Of a DNA stretch of 64,000 nucleotides, positions 51,788 to 60,669 are shown in pieces. Positions within the stretch are counted from its first letter, which is position 1. Each line of letters begins with the position of its first letter. Source of the stretch: JAHJQZ01 sp963675235 (GTDB taxonomy: Bacteria > Pseudomonadota > Alphaproteobacteria > Rhizobiales > Devosiaceae); assembly GCA_963675235.2 (NCBI GenBank), contig CAXXFU010000002.1, positions 868,001-932,000 of the forward strand, written 5' to 3'. Made by a program: the position numbers and the translations under genes. The notes under the pieces were generated by a model. The model made no database searches, was not told the DNA's origin, and saw only the letters and a list, made by a program, of their open reading frames with translations.

Positions 51788-53125
51788 TCATGTCGAACCA
51801 AGACCAAATTCGACGGCGAAGCGGTCGAGCGCTGCGGTCAGGGCGGTCATGATCTCGCCGATCTGGGTCTCGCTGACGATCATCGGCGGTGCGACGAGGA
51901 AATGATCGCCATCGAAGCCACCGCGCGACCGGCGCGAATAGATGATGAGGCCGTTCTCGTAGGCGGTGTCGACCAGACGCTGGAAAGCATTCCACTCTTT
52001 AGGCAGCGGCGTCCGGGACATCTGGTCCGAAACCAGCTCGAAGGCCAGCAACAGGCCCTTGCCGCGCACGTCGCCGATGAACGGATAGCGGTTCTTCAGG
52101 CTTTCGAGGCTCGATTTCAAAACCGTCCCCATGTGGGCGGCGTTGTCGATGAGCCCAAGACGCTCGATCTCTTCGAGAACAGCAAGCCCGGCAGAGCAGG
52201 CCAGCGGATTGCCGGCATAGGTGTGGCCATGCTGGAACCCGCCGGCATCCATCACGACATCGACCATGTTGCCACGGGCGATCATGGCGCCGAGCGGCAC
52301 ATAGCCGGCGCCGAAGCCCTTGGATATGGCGATGATGTCCGGCACGACGTCCCAGTGCTCGGCGCCCCAGAATTTGCCGGTGCGGCCGCCGCCGGACATG
52401 ACTTCGTCATGAATGAGCAGCACGCCATAGCGGTCGCAGATCTTGCGGATGCGCTGCATGTAGCCGGCAGGCGGCACCAGCGCCCCGGTCGAGGCGCCGC
52501 CGACGGGTTCGACGACGAAAGCGAGAACGGTGTCCGGGCCCTCCTCGATGATTTTTTGCTCGAGCATGTCGGCGTAGTAGTGCCCGGTTGCCTCGGCATC
52601 GGGATCGAGTCCGTCTAGCCAGGCGCGCGGGGCTGGAATCTTCGGCATCATGCGCATCATCGGCTCGAACGGCTCGGTCAGCGGATCATAGCCGGTGATC
52701 GCCAGCGCCCCCAGCGTCGAACCGTGATAGGAGGGCATGCGCGAGATCAACTTGTAGCGGCCGGGTTCGCCCCGGGCGACGGCATATTGCCGGGCCAGCT
52801 TGATGGCGCTTTCGACCGCCTCGGATCCACCGGAGACGAAAAAGACGCGATCGAAGCCCTCCGGGCTCAATTCGGCAGTTTTGCGGGCGAGGCTTTCAGA
52901 GCTTTCCGTCTGGAAATGCAGGCGATAGCCGAAGGTGGACTTGTCCATCTGTGCTCGCATGGCATCGAGCACGACCGGATTGGAGTGGCCGATATTGGAG
53001 ACCATGGCGCCCGACGAACCGTCGATGTAGCGCTTGCCGTGCTCGTCCCACATGTAGATGCCCTCGGCGCGGTCGAGAAAGGGCCGGGCACTGCGGGACT
53101 GGTAGAAGAGATGGGATTGCGTCAT
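51788..53125 (-). CDS. Class III (omega) aminotransferase
   Basis: A PLP-dependent aminotransferase of 445 residues. The PLP lysine is in IAISKGFGAGYVPLGAMIA, the cofactor-stacking Asp in GVLLIHDEVMSGGGRTGKF, and VFFVSGGSEAVESAIKLA contributes the phosphate pocket. Class III enzymes act on the distal amino group or on beta-amino acids, giving an aldehyde or 3-oxoacid. The CoA-transferase and thiolase that follow make a 3-oxoacid product likely. The start abuts the ATPase stop without a gap. Confidence 0.92.
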   Translation of the reverse strand: MTQSHLFYQSRSARPFLDRAEGIYMWDEHGKRYIDGSSGAMVSNIGHSNPVVLDAMRAQMDKSTFGYRLHFQTESSESLARKTAELSPEGFDRVFFVSGGSEAVESAIKLARQYAVARGEPGRYKLISRMPSYHGSTLGALAITGYDPLTEPFEPMMRMMPKIPAPRAWLDGLDPDAEATGHYYADMLEQKIIEEGPDTVLAFVVEPVGGASTGALVPPAGYMQRIRKICDRYGVLLIHDEVMSGGGRTGKFWGAEHWDVVPDIIAISKGFGAGYVPLGAMIARGNMVDVVMDAGGFQHGHTYAGNPLACSAGLAVLEEIERLGLIDNAAHMGTVLKSSLESLKNRYPFIGDVRGKGLLLAFELVSDQMSRTPLPKEWNAFQRLVDTAYENGLIIYSRRSRGGFDGDHFLVAPPMIVSETQIGEIMTALTAALDRFAVEFGLGST

Positions 53126-53905
53126 CTATGCCTGTCCGTTCGCGCCTTCGAGATGCTTGCGCAGGAAGGCGCGGGTACGATCGCTTTGCGGATTCTTGAA
53201 GATCACATCGGGCGGGCCTTCCTCGACCACAACGCCGAGATCCATGAACAGGACGCGATCGCAGACGCTTTGTGCGAAGCTCATTTCATGGGTGACGATG
53301 ATCATCGTCATGTGTTCTTCGGCAAGCTTTTTCATCACCAGGTTCACTTCTTCGACCAGTTCCGGATCGAGCGCCGAGGTCGCCTCGTCGAACAGCATCA
53401 CCTTGGGGTGCATGGCAAGTGCGCGGGCAATGGCGACGCGCTGTTTCTGGCCGCCTGAAAGCTGGCTCGGAAAACGGTCGATCCAGTCGAGCAGGCCGAC
53501 CTTGTTGAGTTGCACCTCGGCCAGTTCGTTGGCCTCGTCGTCGTTCAGCCCCTTTAGCATTTTCGGAGCGAGCGTGATGTTCTCGCGCACCCTGAGATGC
53601 GGGAACAGGTTGAAGTGCTGGAAGACCATGCCGATCTGCTGGCGCACCTGGTTGATGTGCTTTTCGTACTGACGGTGCGGCAGCTTCTTGTTGACCTGCA
53701 TGTCCTCGAGCCAGACCTCACCAGCGGTGAGGGGATCGAGATCGTTGATGGCGCGTAGAAGCGTCGATTTGCCTGAACCCGACGGGCCGATAATGGCGAC
53801 GATCTGGCCCTTTTGCACCTGAAGGCTGATGTCCTTGAGGACCTCGAAGTCCCCATAGCTCTTCTGGGCGTGGCGGATGTCGACGAAGGGCCGCTGTTCG
53901 GTCAT
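53126..53905 (-). CDS. Polar amino-acid ABC transporter ATP-binding protein
   Basis: A 259-residue HisP/GlnQ-type ATPase. Walker A is GPSGSGKST, signature LSGGQKQRVAIARAL, Walker B VMLFDEATSALDPEL, switch His in IIVTHEMSFAQSV. An insert of about ten residues (NKKLPHRQYEKHINQVRQ) lies between Walker A and the Q-loop. The start is ATG 53905, 19 bases after the permease stop. Powers the two permeases at 53.9-55.3 kb. Confidence 0.94.
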   Translation of the reverse strand: MTEQRPFVDIRHAQKSYGDFEVLKDISLQVQKGQIVAIIGPSGSGKSTLLRAINDLDPLTAGEVWLEDMQVNKKLPHRQYEKHINQVRQQIGMVFQHFNLFPHLRVRENITLAPKMLKGLNDDEANELAEVQLNKVGLLDWIDRFPSQLSGGQKQRVAIARALAMHPKVMLFDEATSALDPELVEEVNLVMKKLAEEHMTMIIVTHEMSFAQSVCDRVLFMDLGVVVEEGPPDVIFKNPQSDRTRAFLRKHLEGANGQA

Positions 53906-53924
53906 GAAGCAGTTCCTTTTTGGC

Positions 53925-54581
53925 TCAGCGCGATGCCTGTACGCGGCGCTCGATGGCGCGCAGCACGGCTTCCATGCCCAGGTTGATGATGTAGTAGAAA
54001 ACCGCTGCCAGCGCATAGAACTCGAACGGACGATAGGTACGGCCGATGGCGAGCTGGGCGGACAGGGTGAGTTCGGAGACGCCGATCACCGAAACCAGGG
54101 CCGAATCCTTCAGCAAGGCGATCATGTTGTTGCCGATGGGCGGCACCACGTCGCGTATTGCCTGCGGGATGACGACCTTCCTGAGGGCCTGCCCCCGGCT
54201 CAGTCCGAGCGTGCGTGCGGCTTCCATCTGGCCCTTGTCGACGGCAATGATTGCCGTCTGGATCAGCTCGGAATTGTAGACGGCGAAATGTAGCCCGAGG
54301 CCGATGACGCCGGCGGCGAAGGCCGGGAGGTCGATGCCGATCTGCACCAGGCCGAAGTAGATCAGGAACAGCTGCAGCAGCAACGGCGTGCCCATGAACA
54401 GCCATTCGAACACCTTCATCGGCAGCGAGATGATCTTGGGCGCGTAAAGCGCAATGACCGCAAAGAAGATGCCGCCGACAAAACTCAGCACGGCCGAGGC
54501 GGCGGTGATGGCTATGGTCCAGACCACACCGAGCAGGACGACGTCGAGATATTGCGGGATGACAGTGAAATCGAGACCCAT
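53925..54581 (-). CDS. Polar amino-acid ABC transporter permease
   Basis: A 218-residue inner-membrane permease of the HisMQ type with five or so membrane segments. The EAA-like loop EAARTLGLSRGQALRKVVIP contacts the ATPase. It pairs with the similar permease at 54605; both read QMEAARTLG and probably arose by duplication. They are separated by 23 bases. Confidence 0.94.
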   Translation of the reverse strand: MGLDFTVIPQYLDVVLLGVVWTIAITAASAVLSFVGGIFFAVIALYAPKIISLPMKVFEWLFMGTPLLLQLFLIYFGLVQIGIDLPAFAAGVIGLGLHFAVYNSELIQTAIIAVDKGQMEAARTLGLSRGQALRKVVIPQAIRDVVPPIGNNMIALLKDSALVSVIGVSELTLSAQLAIGRTYRPFEFYALAAVFYYIINLGMEAVLRAIERRVQASR

Positions 54582-54604
54582 GGCCGGCTCCTAGCCCAAC
54601 GCGC

Positions 54605-55252
54605 TCAGACGATTCTGGCTTTGCGGTCGAGCCAGGCAATGACCTGGCCGGTGGCGTAGATGATGATCATGTAGAGAACGCCGGCGAGCAGGAACATCTC
54701 GAACGGCTTGTAGGTCGAACCGATGTAGCGCTGGGCGGTGTAGGTCAGTTCGATCACGGAGATGGCGGCGACGAGCGCCGTGCCCTTGATCAGGGCGTTG
54801 ATATTGACGCCGAGCGGCCGGATCATCAGCCTGAAGGCCTGGGGCAGGACCACCTTGCGCATGGCCTGAGGGCCGGACATTCCGAGCGTGCGGGCCGCTT
54901 CCATCTGACCCTTATCGACAGCAATGATGGCGCCGCGGATGGTTTCGGTCATGTAGGCGCCAATGTTGACGCCGAGGCCGATGACACCGGCCTGGAACGC
55001 GTCGAGCTGGATTCCGACCTGTGGGCCGCCGAAATAGAGGATGAACAGCTGGATCAGCGCCGGCGTGCCGCGAAAGATCGAAACATAGGTGGCCCCGACA
55101 ATGCGCACGACCCACAGCCGCGACAGACGCGCCGCTGCCCCAACAGTACCGCAGGCGAGGCCGAGCAGGGTGGTGAGCACCGACAGCATGATCGTGACCC
55201 AGGCGGCCTGCAGGAAGAACGGATAGATCTTCCACATGAGTTCGAAATCCAA
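54605..55252 (-). CDS. Polar amino-acid ABC transporter permease
   Basis: A 215-residue HisMQ-type permease with the loop EAARTLGMSGPQAMRKVVLP and membrane segments such as WVTIMLSVLTTLLGLACGTVG. It forms a heterodimer with the permease at 53925. It lies 33 bases after the amidohydrolase gene. Confidence 0.94.
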   Translation of the reverse strand: MDFELMWKIYPFFLQAAWVTIMLSVLTTLLGLACGTVGAAARLSRLWVVRIVGATYVSIFRGTPALIQLFILYFGGPQVGIQLDAFQAGVIGLGVNIGAYMTETIRGAIIAVDKGQMEAARTLGMSGPQAMRKVVLPQAFRLMIRPLGVNINALIKGTALVAAISVIELTYTAQRYIGSTYKPFEMFLLAGVLYMIIIYATGQVIAWLDRKARIV

Positions 55253-55285
55253 GGCGCTCTCCCGTCCTGCCAGCTGTTGTGGTGG

Positions 55286-56077
55286 CTAGTGGTGGTCCTT
55301 GCGTTGAAGGATCGGCAGGGCACGGATCTCGCGCACCAGTGCCAGGGTTTCCTCAATCGCGGCGGTGAGGAATTTCTCGCCGTTCTCGGCAGTGGCGACC
55401 GTCGGGTCGCCCATGGTGCCATCCGGCGACACTTCGGACCACCAGCGCATCAGCATGGCCTTGCCGCCGCCCTTGGCAAGATCGAGATTGAAGAATTTTG
55501 CCTTCGGATCGTGCAGGTTCTGCGTCGCCGCCTTTTCGAGATGGACGTCCTCGGGATGCAGGTGCTTGTACATCGCCGCCTCGAACTCACCGGCGTGGGC
55601 GATGCCGCCGATATCGGACTGCCTAATGTCGTTGATGCGATCGGCGCACAGGTTCCAGTAGGAGGCTGACACGCAGATGATGCCGGTTTCGATGACAGTC
55701 TTGCGCGCGGCAAGGTCGAGCACCGGATGGTTCGAGCCGTGCGAGTTGAGCAACAGGATGCGCCGGAAGCCGTGATGGGCCAGCGACCGGGTGATGTCGG
55801 TGACAAAGGCGATCAGGGTTTCCGGTGAAATCCAGATGACGCCCGGGAAATCCTTGTGGTGTTCGTTGAACCCGTACGGCACTGCCGGCATGACGAAAAC
55901 CTCGTCCGGCGCCTGTTCGGCAACGCCGTTGGCGACGGCCATGCCGAGCACCGTGTCAGTGTCGAGCGGCATATGCGGTCCGTGATCCTCGGTCGCCGAG
56001 ACGTTGAGGATGACAACGCGATCCTTGTCGGCGTCGCGCACATCCTGCCAGGTCAGCTTTCCGTAGGTGGTCGTCAT
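55286..56077 (-). CDS. Creatininase-family amidohydrolase
   Basis: A 263-residue metal-dependent hydrolase. The family motif appears as VSATEDHGPHMPLDTDTVLG with the metal Glu and His. NSHGSNHPVLDLAARK is the second motif and GIAHAGEFEAAMY holds the late Glu. Creatininases open cyclic amides; relatives hydrolyse other lactam or amide substrates. It lies between the binding-protein gene and the permeases, which suggests that it acts first on the imported compound. ATG 56077 is preferred to an open extension to 56173. Confidence 0.9.
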   Translation of the reverse strand: MTTTYGKLTWQDVRDADKDRVVILNVSATEDHGPHMPLDTDTVLGMAVANGVAEQAPDEVFVMPAVPYGFNEHHKDFPGVIWISPETLIAFVTDITRSLAHHGFRRILLLNSHGSNHPVLDLAARKTVIETGIICVSASYWNLCADRINDIRQSDIGGIAHAGEFEAAMYKHLHPEDVHLEKAATQNLHDPKAKFFNLDLAKGGGKAMLMRWWSEVSPDGTMGDPTVATAENGEKFLTAAIEETLALVREIRALPILQRKDHH

Positions 56078-56109
56078 GGTGTCACGGTCTTTGCAGGATT
56101 GACCCAAAA

Positions 56110-56134
56110 GAGCCGCCGGAGGACCCGGCGGCTC
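56110..56134. other. Hairpin between binding-protein and amidohydrolase genes
   Basis: GAGCCGCCGG (56110-56119) and CCGGCGGCTC (56125-56134) form a perfect 10-bp stem with a 5-base loop, 14 bases downstream of the binding-protein stop on the minus strand. The A-run 56106-56109 on plus gives a T-run of four after the stem on the minus strand, so partial termination is plausible. Confidence 0.65.
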
Positions 56135-56148
56135 GCTGTGGCATCGGA

Positions 56149-56934
56149 TCAGCGGATGTCGCCGCCGACCCATTCATTGGCGATTTCCAGATAGGTGCCG
56201 TCCTCCATCATGGAGTCGAGCGCTTCCTGCATGGCCGCCTTCAGTTCCGGATTGCCCTTTCGGATGGCGATGCCGGCGCCGACGTCCTCGGTTTCGAGGT
56301 CGGGAAGGGTGACGAAGTCGTCGCCATTGGCCTTCATCGCCAGAATGACGGCGATGGAGTCGGCGACGATGGCATCGACACGACCATTCTTCAGCTCAAG
56401 CATCAGCTCGGGCAGGCCCTTGTAGGTGTTGACGCTGTAGCCCTGCTCGCGGGCCCATGCCTCGTGCGTTTCACCAAGCGTCACGCCAATCTTGGCACCA
56501 TCGAGATCGGCAACGCTCTTGACCTCGGAATCCGGCTTGGTGAACACGGCGCGGCGCGTGTTGTAGTAGGGGCCGACGAAATCGACGACCTTTTCACGTT
56601 CGGCAGTGATCGACATCGAGCCGACGATGGCGTCGTACTTGTTGGCCAGGAGCCCGGCAATGATCCCGTCCCAGGCCGTGGTCACGACCTCGGCCTCGAT
56701 GCCCATGCGCTTGGCGATTTCCTTGCCCACGGCGGGGTCGAAACCGACGACTTCGTTCTGCTCGTTGACGAAGTTGAACGGCGGATAGGCGCCGCTCATT
56801 GCAATCTTCATCGCGCCTTTTTCCGTGAGACTTGCCAGTTCATCCGCCGTCGCAGAGGCGACAAGACTGAATCCGGCCACGAGCGCCACGCCCGTGGCAA
56901 CGATCGTCTTGAGCAATGCTCTGTTCGTCTTCAT
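56149..56934 (-). CDS. Polar amino-acid ABC transporter substrate-binding protein (family 3)
   Basis: A 261-residue periplasmic protein. The signal peptide ends SATA-D near residue 30. Family 3 marks are MSGAYPPFNFVNEQNEVVGF (ligand site), GMSI-like VGSMSITAEREKVVDFVGPY (the usual S-M-S-I-T-x-E-R), and LDGAKIGVTLGETHEAWA. It heads the catabolic operon and brings the substrate to the permeases at 53.9-55.3 kb. ATG 56934 precedes the signal peptide; upstream extension is not protein-like. Confidence 0.94.
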   Translation of the reverse strand: MKTNRALLKTIVATGVALVAGFSLVASATADELASLTEKGAMKIAMSGAYPPFNFVNEQNEVVGFDPAVGKEIAKRMGIEAEVVTTAWDGIIAGLLANKYDAIVGSMSITAEREKVVDFVGPYYNTRRAVFTKPDSEVKSVADLDGAKIGVTLGETHEAWAREQGYSVNTYKGLPELMLELKNGRVDAIVADSIAVILAMKANGDDFVTLPDLETEDVGAGIAIRKGNPELKAAMQEALDSMMEDGTYLEIANEWVGGDIR

Positions 56935-57018
56935 ATCAAATTTCCTTGTTTGCACCCTGACTTGAGGGGGCTGCCCTCGTCCCGCGCCCGTGCACAAACG
57001 GACGCCAATATCAAAGGC

Positions 57019-57044
57019 TTGCACAGCAAAGCATCATCGTGCAA
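57019..57044. promoter_or_regulatory. Candidate LysR operator in the divergent promoter
   Basis: TTGCAC (57019-57024) and GTGCAA (57039-57044) are a perfect inverted repeat separated by 14 bases, in the 145-base gap between the binding-protein gene and the divergent LysR gene. A further TTGCAC is at 56950-56955. LysR regulators commonly bind dyads in this position. Confidence 0.5.
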
Positions 57045-57079
57045 ATAAATATGAGCAATTGTATATATTGAGCAGATCT

Positions 57080-58039
57080 ATGTTACGTCCCTTCGAACAG
57101 CGCTTTCCGTTCAATCTCGACTGGAACCTGTTGCGGACCTTCATGGTCGTGGTTGAACGAAAGGGAGTTTCCCGCGCCGCCGATTTCCTCGGACTGAAGC
57201 AACCAACGATATCGAGCGCGCTTAAAAGGCTCGAGGATGCGGCCGGTCACAAGCTGATCGAACGCAGTCCGGCTCGATTCCAGGTCACGCGCGCCGGCAA
57301 GATACTTTACGAGGAATGTCTCAGTGTCTTCGGCACGGTCTCGCGCCTGCCGTCGCTGATGGCGGCGGAAGACGAGGAGCTGGCCGGACACATTTCCATC
57401 GTCTCGGCAAGCCATGTCGTCTCGCCGCATCTGGATGCCGTGCTCGGGCGTTTCGCAGCGACGCACCCGGGCGTGACCTATTCCATTGTCGTTTCCGAGA
57501 GCGCCGAGGTTCTCGGGCGGGTGCGTCAGAATCAGGCAAGCCTCGGCATCTGCCTGCTCAGCGAGCCGGTCAAAACACTCGATTGCCGCATCTTGTTCCG
57601 TGAGAACTTCGGCCTGTACTGCGGGCAGCGTCACAGGTTGTTCGGGCGCAATGGCATTGCACTTTCCGAACTGCGCGGGGAGCCGTCCGTGTCCTTCCAG
57701 ACCGAGATCGAGCACGGCCCGCTCGATTCTGTTACTCGCCTGAGAGCGCGGGCCGGACTGACGCCGGGACTGAAGGGAGTTTCGCCCAACCTGACGGAAG
57801 TCAGGCGCATGATCACTGCCGGTATCGGCATCGGCGCCCTTCCGGTTCATGTCGCCAGCCAGGACGTGGCCCATGGCCTGCTCTGGCAATTGCCGCCATA
57901 TTCGCGCCTGCCGGAGGTCGACATTTTCCTGGTCACCAATCCCAAGCGCACGCTGTCGCCGCCCGAGACCGTCTTCATCAGGATGATCGACGAGATGATC
58001 GACACCGTGCCTCTCGAAGAGCGCACCTATTCGGGATGA
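57080..58039 (+). CDS. LysR-family regulator of the catabolic operon
   Basis: A 319-residue regulator. The winged helix-turn-helix reads VVVERKGVSRAADFLGLKQP with SALKRLEDAAGHKLIERSP after it. The effector domain spans ~105-310 (GHISIVSASHVVSPHLDAVL; AGIGIGALPVHVASQ). It is divergent from the ten-gene operon starting at 56934 and so probably controls it. ATG 57080 is chosen; the open frame reaches 56990 but crosses the promoter. Confidence 0.93.
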   Translation: MLRPFEQRFPFNLDWNLLRTFMVVVERKGVSRAADFLGLKQPTISSALKRLEDAAGHKLIERSPARFQVTRAGKILYEECLSVFGTVSRLPSLMAAEDEELAGHISIVSASHVVSPHLDAVLGRFAATHPGVTYSIVVSESAEVLGRVRQNQASLGICLLSEPVKTLDCRILFRENFGLYCGQRHRLFGRNGIALSELRGEPSVSFQTEIEHGPLDSVTRLRARAGLTPGLKGVSPNLTEVRRMITAGIGIGALPVHVASQDVAHGLLWQLPPYSRLPEVDIFLVTNPKRTLSPPETVFIRMIDEMIDTVPLEERTYSG

Positions 58040-58166
58040 AGGATGCCGTGGCGCGCTCATCCCTCAAGCGCTCCGAAACGAGTTTGCAGCCGGATCATGG
58101 CTCGATCGAAATCCTCAGCCGCAAGAACGGCGAGGAACCGTCCCTGGCCGCTGTTTGCGCCTTCGG

Positions 58167-59069
58167 TCAGCCCGGACGATGAAAACTCTTGAATTGCGCT
58201 ACTTCGGTTTCGATGAACTGCCAGACGGTCCTGATTTGCGGCAGTGCCCTGAGGCTTTCATGCACGGCAACCCAATAGGACCGGTCGATCCGGATCTCGG
58301 GCAGAACCAGTTCGAGCGCCGTGTTTTCCGCTGCGATGTAGTCGTGCAGGATGCCAATTCCGGCGCCTGAGCACACGGCCTGCTGCTGGCCCATGGCACT
58401 CGAGATCGACACGACATTCGTCCAGGTTCTGGACACCTCAGCAACAAAGCTCAATTCCGGTGTCGGAATGAGGTCTTCGACATAGCCAACCAACCTGTGC
58501 TGGGCGAGATCGGCGGCGCTTTCCGGCCGTCCGGCGTGCTCAAGATAGCCGGACGACGCGTAAAGACCGAGCGTATAGTCCGTGAGCTTCTTGCTGACCA
58601 ACTGCCCCTTCAGCGGCCGGCCCACCAGGATGGCGATGTCCGCTTCGTGCTGGGACAGTGAAAAGGCGCGTGAGACCGGCACCAGCTCGAGTCGCAGGCC
58701 GGGATTCCGTTCGGCAAGCCGGCCCAGTCGCGGTGCCAGAAAGGAGACGCCGAATCCGTCCGGTGCGCCGATCCGGACCGTGCCAGTCACGGCCACACTG
58801 GTTTCCGTGACCTGGGCGGCGGCGGTCAGTATCGGGCCTTCGGCCTCTGCCAGGGCTTCGAACAGCACACGTCCGGGTTCGGTCAGCGTGCAGCCCGTCG
58901 TGCTGCGAAACAGCAGCTTTGCATCAAGTGATGTCTCCAGCGCCGTCAAGCGGCGGCTGAGTGTTGCCTGATTGACGCCGAGCGCTTTTGACGCCGCCAG
59001 CATCTGTCCTGCGCGTGCGACCGCCAGGAAAAGGCGGGCGTCGTCCCAGTTCATTGGCCGTTTCTTCAT
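58167..59069 (-). CDS. LysR-family regulator divergent from mmsA
   Basis: A 300-residue LysR protein. MNWDDARLFLAVARAGQML and KALGVNQATLSRRLTALETS form the DNA-binding domain; the effector domain contains VTGTVRIGAPDGFGVSFLAP and GIGILHDYIAAENTALE. This GcvA/AmpR-like subtype with N-W-D-D near the start is common in alphaproteobacteria. It is divergent from mmsA with a palindrome between them. ATG 59069 is used; ATG 59054 five codons on is an equally good family start. Confidence 0.92.
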   Translation of the reverse strand: MKKRPMNWDDARLFLAVARAGQMLAASKALGVNQATLSRRLTALETSLDAKLLFRSTTGCTLTEPGRVLFEALAEAEGPILTAAAQVTETSVAVTGTVRIGAPDGFGVSFLAPRLGRLAERNPGLRLELVPVSRAFSLSQHEADIAILVGRPLKGQLVSKKLTDYTLGLYASSGYLEHAGRPESAADLAQHRLVGYVEDLIPTPELSFVAEVSRTWTNVVSISSAMGQQQAVCSGAGIGILHDYIAAENTALELVLPEIRIDRSYWVAVHESLRALPQIRTVWQFIETEVAQFKSFHRPG

Positions 59070-59079
59070 GGGCGTAATA

Positions 59080-59091
59080 TGCAAATTTGCA
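59080..59091. promoter_or_regulatory. Palindromic LysR operator between the regulator and mmsA
   Basis: TGCAAATTTGCA is a perfect 12-bp palindrome 11 bases upstream of the LysR start and 76 bases upstream of mmsA. T59080 and A59092 also give the T-N11-A spacing of LysR boxes. Confidence 0.6.
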
Positions 59092-59166
59092 AAAAGGATA
59101 TCAACTATTGTCGATTGTGTTTCGAATTTCGGCATTACAGGTTTGCGGCAACGCAAGGAGACCCCG

Positions 59167-60669
59167 ATGACCGAGATCGCTCATTTCATTGCCGGCAACA
59201 GCTATCGTGGCGCGCCGGCCAGCACGATGCCCGTGTTCAACCCGGCAACCGGCACGGCGGAAAAAACGGTCGTCATGGCATCCGCCGCGGATGTCGAACA
59301 GGCCGTGGCTGCGGCGAAGGCAGCCTTTCCGGCCTGGGCGAACACGCCGCCGCTGCGCCGGGCGCGCATTCTCGACACGTTCAAGAACATCATGTGGGAG
59401 CGCATCGAGCAATTGGCCGAGGTCATCGCCTCCGAACACGGCAAGACCTTCGAGGATGCCCGCGGCGAGGTCACCCGCGGCATCGAAGTTGCCGAATTCG
59501 CGACCGGCGTTCCGCACCTTCTCAAGGGTCAGTTCTCGGAGAATGTCGGCTCCGGCGTCGATGCCCATTCGGTGCGTCAGCCGCTTGGCGTGGTTGCCGG
59601 CATCTCGCCGTTCAATTTCCCGGCCATGGTGCCGATGTGGATGTATCCGATCGCACTCGCGGTTGGAAACACCTTCGTCCTCAAGCCCTCCGAACGCGAC
59701 CCATCCGCTTCGCTGTTGATGGCGCAGTGGCTCACTGAAGCCGGGCTGCCGGACGGTGTGTTCAACGTCGTTCAGGGCGACAAGGTGGCCGTCGATGCAC
59801 TTCTGACTCACCCCGACGTCAAGGCCGTCAGCTTCGTCGGTTCGACCCCGATTGCGCGCTATATCCAGCAGACGGGCATCGCTCACAACAAGCGCGTCCT
59901 CGCCCTTGGCGGGGCCAAGAACCATGCGATCGTCATGCCCGATGCCGATCTCGACATGACAGTCAACGCCCTGATGGGCGCTGCCTACGGTTCGGCCGGC
60001 GAACGCTGCATGGCGATTTCCGTGGTGGTGCCGGTGACCGACGCCGTTGCCGACGCCCTGGTCGAGCGCCTCGTTCCCAAGATCAAGGCGCTCAAGGTCG
60101 GCCCCTACACAGACAAGGCATCGGAGATGGGACCACTTGTCAGCGCCGAAGCGCTGGCGCGGGTGACAGGCTATATCGAGGCCGGCGTCGCTGACGGGGC
60201 CGATCTCGTCGTCGATGGCCGTACGTTCAAGCCGACCGCGCCCGGCTGCCAAAACGGCTATTTCATCGGCGGGTCGCTGTTCGACAGGGTCAGGCCGGAC
60301 ATGTCGATCTACACCGACGAGATTTTCGGTCCGGTGCTGTCGATGGTGCGTGCCAACTCCTATCAGGAGGCGGTCGAGATCATTCATGGTCACAACTACG
60401 CCAACGGCACGGCCATCTTCACCCGCGACGGCGACACGGCCCGCAATTTCAGTCAGGAAATCGAAGTCGGCATGGTCGGCATCAACGTACCGATCCCGGT
60501 GCCGATGGCCTTCCATTCCTTTGGTGGCTGGAAGGACTCGATCTTTGGCGATCACGCCATGCACGGCACTGAAGGCGTCAATTTCTACACGCGTCGGAAG
60601 ACCACGACGACCCGTTGGCCGAACGGGCTCAGAAGTGATCCCAACTTCCACTTCCCAACGCTGGGCTGA
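59167..60669 (+). CDS. mmsA: CoA-acylating methylmalonate/malonate-semialdehyde dehydrogenase
   Basis: A 500-residue ALDH-superfamily enzyme that turns methylmalonate semialdehyde into propionyl-CoA, or malonate semialdehyde into acetyl-CoA, with NAD and CoA. The catalytic Cys is in GSAGERCMAISVVVP; GVVAGISPFNFPAMVPMWM and VGSTPIARYI form the NAD site. The C-terminus FGGWKDSIFGDHAMHG followed by GVNFYTRRKTTTTRWP is characteristic of MmsA. The start is ATG 59167 with AAGGAG. It may take semialdehydes from valine, inositol or beta-alanine breakdown, so it links to both the inositol-like operon and the aminotransferase operon. Confidence 0.95.
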   Translation: MTEIAHFIAGNSYRGAPASTMPVFNPATGTAEKTVVMASAADVEQAVAAAKAAFPAWANTPPLRRARILDTFKNIMWERIEQLAEVIASEHGKTFEDARGEVTRGIEVAEFATGVPHLLKGQFSENVGSGVDAHSVRQPLGVVAGISPFNFPAMVPMWMYPIALAVGNTFVLKPSERDPSASLLMAQWLTEAGLPDGVFNVVQGDKVAVDALLTHPDVKAVSFVGSTPIARYIQQTGIAHNKRVLALGGAKNHAIVMPDADLDMTVNALMGAAYGSAGERCMAISVVVPVTDAVADALVERLVPKIKALKVGPYTDKASEMGPLVSAEALARVTGYIEAGVADGADLVVDGRTFKPTAPGCQNGYFIGGSLFDRVRPDMSIYTDEIFGPVLSMVRANSYQEAVEIIHGHNYANGTAIFTRDGDTARNFSQEIEVGMVGINVPIPVPMAFHSFGGWKDSIFGDHAMHGTEGVNFYTRRKTTTTRWPNGLRSDPNFHFPTLG

